From assembly GCA_020632915.1 (NCBI GenBank), contig JACKEP010000026.1, positions 16,779 to 80,778 of the forward strand: a stretch of DNA of 64,000 bases. Reading direction: 5' to 3'. The notes under the pieces are model-generated. The model made no database searches. It saw only the letters and a program-made list of their open reading frames with translations, and was not told where the DNA came from. Positions 17,296-24,950 of the stretch are shown in pieces; position 1 is the first letter of the stretch, and every line of letters begins with the position of its first letter. This DNA is from Alphaproteobacteria bacterium (GTDB taxonomy: Bacteria > Myxococcota_A > UBA796 > GCA-2862545). The position numbers and the translations under genes are program-made.

Positions 17296-19007
17296 GGCGC
17301 CACCTCGGCCGCGTCGACGGTGCCGTCCCGTCCGGGCTTGGACAGCAGCGGCGGGCGCTCGCTGCCCTTCTCCTTGAGCTGCATCTCGAGCCGTCGGAAC
17401 AGCAGGGCCGGCGCCACCGCCGACACCGGCACCCAGCCGCTCTCGGCGCCGCAGACGCCGTTGAACACCGACACGGTGGACCCCGCCGCGACGATGCTCT
17501 GGAACGCCGCCAGCGGCGTGCCCACCAGGTCGATGCCGCGGACGAGCTCGTCGGGGCGCCCGTCGACGTAGACCCGCCACGTGCGGCTCGCCCGCACGTT
17601 GAAGGCGTTGGGCGTGACCCGCCCGGTCATCGTGAACCCGCCCTCGATCTCGTCGACGATGTAGCCGAAGGCCAGGTGCTGGCGACGGAGCTCGTCGAGG
17701 AGCATGGCCCGCAGGCGGGCGTCGTCGACGGTGCGGTCGGCGTGGACGAGCGTGTTGCCCATGCGGGCCGCGGGCGCGTTGCCCGTGCTGCGTCGTCCGT
17801 GGCCGTTGGAGTGCGGGAAGGCCGCGAGCGGCGACCGTCCCATCAGGAAGCCGGTGAACACCCCGTGGTCGACGAGCTGGGCGGGCTGGGCCGCGACGCC
17901 TTCGTCGTCGTAGGCGTAGGTGCCGTTGAGATCGACGCCCCCCACCTGCCGCACCGTCGGATCGTCGACCACGGACAGGAAGGACGGCAGCACCGGACGC
18001 CCCACGTAGTCCTTGAAGGTCTTCCCCTCGGTCTCGTCCTTGTTGCGGTGGCCCTCGACGCGGTGGCCCAGCACCTCGTGGAAGAAGACGCCCGACGCCT
18101 TGCCCGACAGGAGCACGGGCCCGGTGTAGGGCCCAGCCCGCGGCGCACGCCGGAGGGCCTCCACCTGCGCGACGAGCGCACGCGCCGCGTCGAGCACCGC
18201 CGGACGATCGGGCAGCGCAGCGGGGTCCTCCACGTCGAACGCGCGGAACGCCGACACCCGATCCCCGTCGTCGGCCACCACCGCCGCCTGCAGCGACACC
18301 CGCGCGTGGCGGCGTCCGGTCACCAGGCGGGCGCCCTCCGTGTCGACGAACGTGCGGACGGTGCGCGAGGCGTCCAGGGACGCGCTGCTGCTGACCACGA
18401 CGTCGCTGTCGTCGAGGATCGCGGAGGCGGCGCGCAGCACCTCCTCCCACCCCTCGGCGTCGATCGTGAGCGGCGGGGTGGCGACGTCGGCGATCGCCCC
18501 GGTGCGCGGCTCGAAGTCCGGCGCCGGATCCTCCTCGGCCACCCGGACCTGCTGGTTGGCGCGCAGCAGGACGATCCGCTCCCGCGCGTCACGCCAGCGG
18601 GCGTCGAGCTCTCGCCACACGGCGTGCTGCAGCGCGTCGGTCTGCCCCGGCCCCGTGTAGGCGACCTCGACCACGTCACGGGTGTCGTCGTCGAAGGCCG
18701 AGAAGCCGCGCAGGTTGTGGGTGCTGTCGAGCGCGGCGGTGCCCAGGCGCAGGTCCACGTCGAGCGTGCGGCCTGCGTCGTCGTCTGACGACGCGATCGC
18801 CCCCTGCCGCGCGTACACGTGCAGGCTGTCGTGATCCTCGACCGCCACCGCCACGTAGTGCGGGACCTCGCCCTCGACGGTCCACGTGGCCATCGCCGCC
18901 GTGAGCTGGCCCGCGAGCACGTCGGCGAGCGCAGCGTCGCCCGCACGCGCCTGTCCTGGCGCGCTCGCCAGGGCCAGGAACCCTCCGACCTTCCACCACC
19001 CGCGCAC
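17292..19007 (-). CDS. Exported TldD-like metallopeptidase (catalytic subunit)
   Basis: 571 residues. GTG at 19007 with GGGAGG just upstream; N-terminal signal peptide (about 1-22, LALASAPGQARA). The TldD metal motif HExxxH is HEVLGH at 310-315 within SGVFFHEVLGHRVEGHR; the conserved downstream segment VFNGVCGAESGWVPVSAVAPALLF supplies the third-ligand-type cysteine (near residue 487). Other family marks: RPVLPSFLSVVDDPT, GVDLNGTYAYDDEGVAAQ, GNTLV, and the C-terminal LFRRLEMQLKEKG. It is first in a two-gene operon with the inactive partner (4-bp overlap). Expected to act outside the cytoplasm. Divergent from the ECF sigma gene across 119 bp, with a TAGGGG box at 19044-19049 as candidate -10. 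Confidence 0.88.
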   Translation of the reverse strand: MRGWWKVGGFLALASAPGQARAGDAALADVLAGQLTAAMATWTVEGEVPHYVAVAVEDHDSLHVYARQGAIASSDDDAGRTLDVDLRLGTAALDSTHNLRGFSAFDDDTRDVVEVAYTGPGQTDALQHAVWRELDARWRDARERIVLLRANQQVRVAEEDPAPDFEPRTGAIADVATPPLTIDAEGWEEVLRAASAILDDSDVVVSSSASLDASRTVRTFVDTEGARLVTGRRHARVSLQAAVVADDGDRVSAFRAFDVEDPAALPDRPAVLDAARALVAQVEALRRAPRAGPYTGPVLLSGKASGVFFHEVLGHRVEGHRNKDETEGKTFKDYVGRPVLPSFLSVVDDPTVRQVGGVDLNGTYAYDDEGVAAQPAQLVDHGVFTGFLMGRSPLAAFPHSNGHGRRSTGNAPAARMGNTLVHADRTVDDARLRAMLLDELRRQHLAFGYIVDEIEGGFTMTGRVTPNAFNVRASRTWRVYVDGRPDELVRGIDLVGTPLAAFQSIVAAGSTVSVFNGVCGAESGWVPVSAVAPALLFRRLEMQLKEKGSERPPLLSKPGRDGTVDAAEVAP

Positions 19008-19043
19008 CCGACCTCCCGACGCGACGCCACCGACCGTGGACGA

Positions 19044-19049
19044 CCCCTA
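19044..19049 (-). promoter_or_regulatory. -10-like box TAGGGG for the TldD-like operon
   Basis: TAGGGG on the minus strand, 36 bp before the GTG at 19007, in the 119-bp divergent gap shared with the ECF sigma gene. The same gap holds ACAATAACG (19104-19112) on the plus side as a weak A/T-rich element. Confidence 0.3.
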
Positions 19050-19126
19050 TTCCCCCACCGGGTTCCCGACCGTGCTCGCGCGCCGCGCCGCACCGGGCAC
19101 GGCACAATAACGATGGCGGAGGTGCG

Positions 19127-19705
19127 TTGACCCGACCGATGGACCCGGAGCCGCCGATGCAGGCCTTGCAGACGATGACGGATCGCATCCGTCATCACGA
19201 CGCACAGCTCCGCGGGTTCCTCGAGCGCCGCGCGCCGGGGCACGGCGAGGAGCTGGCGCAGGAGGTCTGGCTGCGGGTCGCGCGGGCCGCGCCGGACTGC
19301 CCCACGGACGCAGCGTTCCGCGCCTACGCCTTCGCCGTCGCCCGTCGTCTCCTCATCGACCACCACCGCCGTCGCTCGGCCCGGGTGCAGCTCGTGCCCC
19401 TCGAGGGCGGCATGGACCCGCGCGGCCACGATCGGCCCGACGGCGCGCTCGCCGCGGCCGAGGTGCTGGCGGTGGTCGAGGCCACCCTCGAGGCGATGAA
19501 GCCCGAGCTCGCCGAGGTGTTCCGCCTGCGCACCACCACCGAGCTGTCGTTCAAGGACATCGCGGCGCGCCAGGGCGTGTCGATCAACACCGCGCTCGGC
19601 CGCATGCACCAGGCGGTCGGCAAGCTGCACGCCGCGCTCGCCGCGCGCGATCATCTCCCGGAGGCTCCCGAACCCTCCGTCCCCACCCGTGGAGTCACGC
19701 CATGA
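19127..19705 (+). CDS. ECF-type RNA polymerase sigma factor
   Basis: 192 residues. TTG start at 19127 with GGAGG at 19118-19122; the ATG at 19139 would be too far from this site. Sigma region 2 is at about 20-85 (EELAQEVWLRVARA, FRAYAFAVARRLLIDHHRRR) and region 4 at about 125-175 (LKPELAEVFRLR-like, then LSFKDIAARQGVSINTALGRMHQAVGKL). Overlaps the anti-sigma gene by 4 bp, so both are made together. Probably responds to an envelope signal. The target may include this operon or the divergent TldD pair, which is inference from position only. Confidence 0.9.
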   Translation: MTRPMDPEPPMQALQTMTDRIRHHDAQLRGFLERRAPGHGEELAQEVWLRVARAAPDCPTDAAFRAYAFAVARRLLIDHHRRRSARVQLVPLEGGMDPRGHDRPDGALAAAEVLAVVEATLEAMKPELAEVFRLRTTTELSFKDIAARQGVSINTALGRMHQAVGKLHAALAARDHLPEAPEPSVPTRGVTP

Positions 19706-20160
19706 CGCCCCCCTGCCCTCACGCCCACACCACCACGGTGGCCTGGCTGTACGGGGAGTCGCCCGACGACGGCCACGACCACGCGCTGCACGTCGCCACC
19801 TGCGCCGACTGCCAGGCGACCGCAGCGCTCCACGCCGACCTGATCGCGACGACCGCGCCGGTGCTGCCCGCCGTGCGCACCACGACCGGTCCGTCCGCGG
19901 CCCGGGTCGCTCGCCATGTCGGCGCGCGGGTCCTGGTCGCGTCCGTGCTGGCGGTGGCAGCGGCGCTCGCGGTGGTGCTCGGCGGCACGCCCGGCGCCGG
20001 ATCGCCCGCCACGACGTCCGCTCCGGTCGCGCAGGCCCCTCATGGCGCGCCCGCGCGCGGGGCCGCCGTCGACCTCACCACGCCCGACGATCTCGATCTG
20101 CGCCTCGATGCCCTGCAGGGCGAGGTCGCCGCCCTGTCCCTGGACTTCGCGTCCTTGTGA
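19702..20160 (+). CDS. Zinc-type anti-sigma factor
   Basis: 152 residues, ATGA overlap with the sigma gene. HxxxCxxC zinc anti-sigma motif at residues 30-37 (HVATCADC), a single membrane segment at about 74-93 (RVLVASVLAVAAALAVVLG) and a short external Ala/Pro-rich tail ending in a helix. It would hold the sigma factor at the inner membrane until a periplasmic signal releases it. Short cytoplasmic domain compared with many anti-sigma factors, but the motif and position are clear. Confidence 0.85.
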   Translation: MTPPCPHAHTTTVAWLYGESPDDGHDHALHVATCADCQATAALHADLIATTAPVLPAVRTTTGPSAARVARHVGARVLVASVLAVAAALAVVLGGTPGAGSPATTSAPVAQAPHGAPARGAAVDLTTPDDLDLRLDALQGEVAALSLDFASL

Positions 20161-20182
20161 CGACGCCCCCGAAGGACTCCCC

Positions 20183-20749
20183 ATGCGCCGCCTGATCCTG
20201 TTCGCCACCCTGGTGGTCGCGCTCCCGGCCGTCGCCGCGGATCCGCCTCCCCCGCCGCCGCCGCCGCCGCCCCCGCTCGTCGACGACGCGACGGTCGATC
20301 GCCTCCGGGAGCGCGAGGCCCAGCTGCTGGAGCGGCTGCACGCCCTCGATCCGGATCGCTACGCCGAGGTCGTCGCCCTCAAGCGCACCAACCCCCGTGC
20401 CTATGTGGGCGCGCTCATGCGGCTGGCCCACTTCTTCGATCGCGGCGTGGCGGGGCCGCCGTCCCCCGAGCTGCAGGCCGAGATCGCGGCGCTGCAGGCG
20501 ATCCGGGCCCGGTACCCGGACGGCATGACCACGCTGTCCGCCGGCGACACGCGCAAGGTGCGCACCGAGGTGGCCGCGATCGCCGACCGGGTGTTCGACC
20601 TGCGCCAGGCCGAGCGCCGCCAGCGGATCGACGAGCTGCGTGCCTCCCTGACCGAGCTCGAGGAGGACGTCGCGCGGCGCGATCGCGATCGGAAGGCGCT
20701 GATCGACGCGTTCGTCGACCAGTTCCTCCTCGGCCCCGTCGATCTCTGA
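20183..20749 (+). CDS. Periplasmic helical protein with polyproline run
   Basis: 188 residues, ATG at 20183 with GAAGGA 6 bp upstream. Signal peptide (about 1-19, ending AVAA-D), then 11 consecutive prolines, then an all-helical domain rich in Arg, Glu and Leu (about 35-185). Size, helical nature and third place in a sigma/anti-sigma operon recall periplasmic sensors or regulators in ECF cassettes, but no family motif is recognised. The proline run would make a stiff spacer between the signal region and the helical domain. Confidence 0.75.
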   Translation: MRRLILFATLVVALPAVAADPPPPPPPPPPPLVDDATVDRLREREAQLLERLHALDPDRYAEVVALKRTNPRAYVGALMRLAHFFDRGVAGPPSPELQAEIAALQAIRARYPDGMTTLSAGDTRKVRTEVAAIADRVFDLRQAERRQRIDELRASLTELEEDVARRDRDRKALIDAFVDQFLLGPVDL

Positions 20750-20761
20750 CGCGCGGCGGAA

Positions 20762-21430
20762 TCAGCCCGCTGCCGTCCACGCGGCGCGGGCCTCGTCGAA
20801 GCTGGCCCGGGCATCGGCCAGGGCCTCCCGCGCCACGACGGCGTGTCCGTCGGCCAACGCCGACCACACCCGGGCGAGCTGGCGCTCCCCCGCCGAGAAC
20901 GGGCTGAAGTAGCTCGCGAAGGTGGCCACGCCGTGCCGCGCGACGAGCTGTCCCCGACCGGCGACCACGGGCTCGATCACCACCGCCTGCAGCGTGTCGA
21001 TCCGGTCCCGGAGCGCGTCGGCCGGCGTGTCCATCTCCAGATCGGCGAGATCGCCGGCGAGCTCGGCCAAGGCCAGGTCGAGCTGATCGAGGCAGCCGAT
21101 CATGTCGACGCCGCGGCCTCCCGAGGCGTCTGCGGCGTCCGCGGCGTGCTGTCGACGGGCGAGCCCGGCGCCGACGAGGATCAACACCACCCCGATCCCG
21201 AACGGCAGACCGCTCTCGTCGAACCACTGCACCAGCCGCAGGCGCGGCCCGGGCAGGCCCTTGTCGTCGACGTAGGCCTGCGCCTTGGCCTTGACCTTCG
21301 GGGACTTGGCGTGGTCCTCCGACCAGGCGGCCTGACGGTACCGCACCAGCCGATCGCCGTTGCGCGCACCTGAGGCGGCCGCGATCCCGAGGCCCAGGAT
21401 CAGGATGAGCAGGGGCAGCACGCGCCGCAT
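20762..21430 (-). CDS. Membrane protein linked to OPT transporter, unknown
   Basis: 222 residues. ATG at 21430 shares one base with the stop of the transporter gene (TGATG), so it is translationally coupled. An N-terminal membrane segment or signal (about 1-20), a soluble loop, a second membrane segment (about 76-92, FGIGVVLILVGAGLA), then an acidic helical C-terminal domain (about 105-222). I recognise no family. Coupling to an oligopeptide transporter suggests an accessory or regulatory subunit. Convergent with the preceding operon, 12 bp apart. Confidence 0.75.
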   Translation of the reverse strand: MRRVLPLLILILGLGIAAASGARNGDRLVRYRQAAWSEDHAKSPKVKAKAQAYVDDKGLPGPRLRLVQWFDESGLPFGIGVVLILVGAGLARRQHAADAADASGGRGVDMIGCLDQLDLALAELAGDLADLEMDTPADALRDRIDTLQAVVIEPVVAGRGQLVARHGVATFASYFSPFSAGERQLARVWSALADGHAVVAREALADARASFDEARAAWTAAG

Positions 21431-23214
21431 CACACACCCCCCATCTGGCTGCCGACCTTGTAGACGGCGTCCGCGAGCGAGGTCAGCGCCTCCCCGATGA
21501 TCAGACCCGCGGCGAACGGCACCAGCTTCTTGCCGATGAACGCGGGCCCCCGGGCCTTCTCCAAGCCCATCGCGGTGACGCACCCGACGCCGTAGGCGAG
21601 CGTGATCGAGAAGGGCAGGTACATCGCGAGACCGACCAGCACGGCGATGCCGCCGATCGGGAACACCGACAGCGCCAGGCCCATCACCGAGCCCGCCACG
21701 TACTTGTCGAGCGCAGCGTCGCCGCCGCGCAGCGCGTCCATCGTGGCCGCCAGCGCTTCGCCCTGGGGCGCCGCCAGACAGGACGCCGCGCCGTCGAGGC
21801 ACGCCTGGCTCTGGGACCCGAACCCGGGGCTGCCGTCGCCGGGGAGCTGCCACAGCAGCACGAGCACCCCGATCGCCACCAGGGGCCCGAGCCAGCAGAG
21901 CAGCAGCTGGGCGATCTGCTGATCGCGAGGGCGGGCGCCGACAAGGTGACCGGTCTTCAGGTCCGACATCATGTCGGCGCACTGGTTGATCGCCACGCAC
22001 ACCGCGACCCCGATCAGGACCGCCGCCGTCACGTTGCCCCCGGTGAGGAAGAACATCAGGGTCACCGCGATCAGCGACAGCCCCGACAGCGGGGAGATGT
22101 CGGTGTGACCGGTGGCCTGGGCGACGATGATGCCGGCGAGCCCGATCCACACCGAGCCCGCGACCGCGATCAGGAGCGCCTGCCCGATCGTCAGCGAGGC
22201 CGACGCGAACGACGCCGCGAGGAACAGCAGCACGAACGACCCGACGGCGCCAAACGCGAGCCACGCCGGGGCGATCTCGTCGCTGCTCACGCCGCGCTCC
22301 CGGGCGACCCGCGCCGCGGTGGCCAGCGACGACAAGGCCCCGCGCACGGCGGGGAAGGCGGCGACCACACCGGCGAGCGCCCCGCCGATCAGCAGGCCGA
22401 TGCCCAGCGGACGCAGCATCAGGCCGTAGATCTCGCCCGCCTGCCAGCCGGCGACGTCCGCGCCCCGCAGCCCCGGCGGCTTGGGGATCCAGTGCAGCCG
22501 CACGGCGATCGGTGCGATCACCCACCACGCCAGGATCCCGCCGGCGGCGAAGGGCAGACCCCCGCGCCCGGACAGCAGGCCGGCCCCGAAGTTGGCCGCC
22601 GACACGTACAGGGCGAACGGCAGCCACGCCGGCAGGCCGAGCGCGGCGCCGATGTCGAAGTCACCGGGCGCCCACTCCTGCAGCACCATCACGGTGAGCA
22701 GCGCCCCCACACCGGCCCCGCCGAGCAGCAGGCGCGCCTGCTCCCGCCCCTCGCCCGGGGCGCGAAGCAGCGTGGCCACCGCCATCCCGCTCGGGAACTT
22801 GAGGCGTTCGAACTCCACCATCTGCTTGCGCAGCGGGATGATCAGCACGATCCCCATCAGGCTGCCGGCGATCGCGGAGAACAGGAGCGGGCCGACGGGG
22901 ATCGACGACAGGCTCGGATCGGTCACCGCCATGATGAACAGGGCGGGCAGCACGAACGTGACGCCCGCGCTGGCCGTGTTGATGCCCGACGCGATCGTCT
23001 GGTTGATGTTGTTCTCGACGATCGATCGTCGCCCCAGGCCGCCGCGCAGCACGGCGAACCCGAGGATCGCGGCGACGGTGGACCCGGCGAGGCCGAAGCC
23101 CAGCTTGAGGTTGATGTAGACGAACGCTGCCGTCAGGAGCACGCCCGTCCCCGTGCCGAGCACCACGGCGGGGACGGACAGCTCCGGGTACGGGCGCACC
23201 GGCGTGCTGTTCAC
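21430..23214 (-). CDS. OPT-family oligopeptide transporter
   Basis: 594 residues, GTG start at 23214 with GGAGGA just upstream. About 14 hydrophobic segments. Family marks of OPT (oligopeptide/metal-chelate) transporters: VYINLKLGFGLAGSTVAAILGF near residues 32-53, NNINQTIASG at 68-77, FPSGMAVATLLRA near 141-153, and the C-terminal LPFSITLAYGVGCV region with KKLVPFAAGLIIGEAL. It would import short peptides or metal complexes with protons. A TAGGGT box at 23235-23240 lies 20 bp upstream. First gene of a two-gene operon. Confidence 0.9.
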   Translation of the reverse strand: MNSTPVRPYPELSVPAVVLGTGTGVLLTAAFVYINLKLGFGLAGSTVAAILGFAVLRGGLGRRSIVENNINQTIASGINTASAGVTFVLPALFIMAVTDPSLSSIPVGPLLFSAIAGSLMGIVLIIPLRKQMVEFERLKFPSGMAVATLLRAPGEGREQARLLLGGAGVGALLTVMVLQEWAPGDFDIGAALGLPAWLPFALYVSAANFGAGLLSGRGGLPFAAGGILAWWVIAPIAVRLHWIPKPPGLRGADVAGWQAGEIYGLMLRPLGIGLLIGGALAGVVAAFPAVRGALSSLATAARVARERGVSSDEIAPAWLAFGAVGSFVLLFLAASFASASLTIGQALLIAVAGSVWIGLAGIIVAQATGHTDISPLSGLSLIAVTLMFFLTGGNVTAAVLIGVAVCVAINQCADMMSDLKTGHLVGARPRDQQIAQLLLCWLGPLVAIGVLVLLWQLPGDGSPGFGSQSQACLDGAASCLAAPQGEALAATMDALRGGDAALDKYVAGSVMGLALSVFPIGGIAVLVGLAMYLPFSITLAYGVGCVTAMGLEKARGPAFIGKKLVPFAAGLIIGEALTSLADAVYKVGSQMGGV

Positions 23215-23234
23215 GGATCCTCCAGGAGCGGCCG

Positions 23235-23240
23235 ACCCTA
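23235..23240 (-). promoter_or_regulatory. -10-like box TAGGGT for the OPT operon
   Basis: TAGGGT on the minus strand, 20 bp before the GTG at 23214. Identical to the box before the POT transporter gene (37290-37295). No convincing -35 is seen. Confidence 0.4.
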
Positions 23241-23366
23241 CACCATTCGCCTCAGCGTTCCCACCGGGCCGTCACCGTTCCGTGACCCGGTCGGGGTCGC
23301 CAGCCACGGGGTCGCCGTGGCATGGTGCCGCCCGCTCCCGTCCTGCCGCTCCGGTCGGAGGTCCGC

Positions 23367-24950
23367 ATGCGTCTGCCCTCGCTCGCCCTGCTCACGCCCG
23401 CCCTCCTCGCCGCCGCGGCGTGCACGCCCGACGACGTCGACGACCTGCCCGTCGACCAGTCCGTGGGCGGCCTCGGCGACCCGGGCGAGGTCCGCGACAG
23501 CGACGGCGCGCTCGTCTACCCGGCCGCCGCCGACGGTCCGGCGTGGCGGGGCCCCGGCGGCCCCACCGTCACGTTCGACGAGGCCGACCTCTGGCAGAAC
23601 TGCGCCAGCCTGGAGAGCGACCCGGGCGACGTCGACCACCACAACCTGGTGGTCACCTACCGCGGCCACCTGGTGATGCCGTGGGCGCCCGAGTTCGGCG
23701 TGTTCGGCGGCGTGTCGCTGTTCGACCTGTCCGACCCCTGCCACCCCGCCCTCGTGGGCAAGGGCACATCCAACACCATGCGCGAGACCCACGCCATGGG
23801 CTTCGTCCACCTGCCCGACGGCGACCCTCACGCGGGCGACTGGGCCGTCACCAACGGGCTCGTCGGCTTCAACAGCGGCCTGCAGTTCTGGGACCTGTCC
23901 GACGTGGCGAACCCTGTCGCCGTGGCCAACCTGGCCCTCGAGGGCTCGCTGTACCCCGACAGCTACAACCTCGTGACGCTGTCGGTGTTCTGGCAGTACC
24001 CCTACGCCTACGCCGCGTCGGCGAACGCCGGCGTGTTCGTCGTGGACGCCACCGATCCGGCGGCGCCGTCCGTCATCGCCCACTACCGCTTCGACCAGGG
24101 CCTGCGCGCCGGCGGTGTGTTCGCGCTGGGCAACACCCTGCTCGTCAGCAGCGCCGAGGAGGAGCAGGCCGCGATCCTCGACATCTCGGATCCGAGCGAC
24201 CCCCAGCTCGTGCCAGGCGGTCTGTTCACCCTGTTCGACAGCGAAGGGGAGCCCCGGGAGGCCTACCACGCCAACCGCGTCGGCAACCTCGCCCTGTTCG
24301 CCCGCAAGGAGGCCAGCGGCGGTCCCATCGTCTACGACATCTCCGACCCGTCGAACCCGACGTTCGTGGGCGACGCCCCCGTCCCCGGCAGCGGTGGCTA
24401 CGTCTTCTACGACGAGGGCTACCTGTTCACCGGCGACTCCGACGCCGCGCACGTGTTCGACGCCACCGACCTGCAGGACATCCGGCTCCTCGGCACCGGC
24501 GACCTCGACGGCGACCTCGACACGCTCACGCCCTACGGCAACGTCGGCATCCTCGCGGTGGACGACCCGGGCGACGACCTGCCCGACGGCGGCGCGTCCG
24601 CGGTGATGCCGTGGCACACCGAGCCCGACACCCGCGCCCCGGAGGTGCTCGCCATCGACCCGCCCGACGGCGCCACCGGGGTGGCGCTGACCGGGCGCAT
24701 CGGCATCGGCTTCGACGAGTTCATCGAGCCGAGCAGCGTGTTCGCGGGCTCCATCCGGCTGTGGACCGACGACGGCACGCCCGTCGACGGCTGGGGCAGC
24801 GCGCAGGAGGCCACCGCCTCGTTCACGCCCAAGGCGCCGCTGACGCGCGGCACCACCTACACCCTCGAGGTGGTCCAGGGCGGCGTGCTCGACATCAACG
24901 GCAACGCCGTGGCCACCACGACCACGACCACGTTCACGACGGTGCAGTGA
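23367..24950 (+). CDS. LVIVD-repeat beta-propeller lipoprotein with Ig-like C-terminal domain
   Basis: 527 residues. ATG at 23367 with GGAGG at 23357-23361; lipobox AAAC (Cys19). Six LVIVD-type motifs of form (D/Y)(L/I/A)(S/T)DPxxPxxV are seen, for example SLFDLSDPCHPALVG, AILDISDPSDPQLVP and IVYDISDPSNPTFVG, giving a beta-propeller (about 110-400). A C-terminal domain at about 420-527 (APEVLAIDPPDGATGVALTG, then TYTLEV..GVLDINGN) is a bacterial Ig-like Big_5 type. Predicted surface lipoprotein. Its stop overlaps the start of the cytochrome-peroxidase-like gene (TGATG), so the two are likely co-produced. Confidence 0.88.
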   Translation: MRLPSLALLTPALLAAAACTPDDVDDLPVDQSVGGLGDPGEVRDSDGALVYPAAADGPAWRGPGGPTVTFDEADLWQNCASLESDPGDVDHHNLVVTYRGHLVMPWAPEFGVFGGVSLFDLSDPCHPALVGKGTSNTMRETHAMGFVHLPDGDPHAGDWAVTNGLVGFNSGLQFWDLSDVANPVAVANLALEGSLYPDSYNLVTLSVFWQYPYAYAASANAGVFVVDATDPAAPSVIAHYRFDQGLRAGGVFALGNTLLVSSAEEEQAAILDISDPSDPQLVPGGLFTLFDSEGEPREAYHANRVGNLALFARKEASGGPIVYDISDPSNPTFVGDAPVPGSGGYVFYDEGYLFTGDSDAAHVFDATDLQDIRLLGTGDLDGDLDTLTPYGNVGILAVDDPGDDLPDGGASAVMPWHTEPDTRAPEVLAIDPPDGATGVALTGRIGIGFDEFIEPSSVFAGSIRLWTDDGTPVDGWGSAQEATASFTPKAPLTRGTTYTLEVVQGGVLDINGNAVATTTTTTFTTVQ

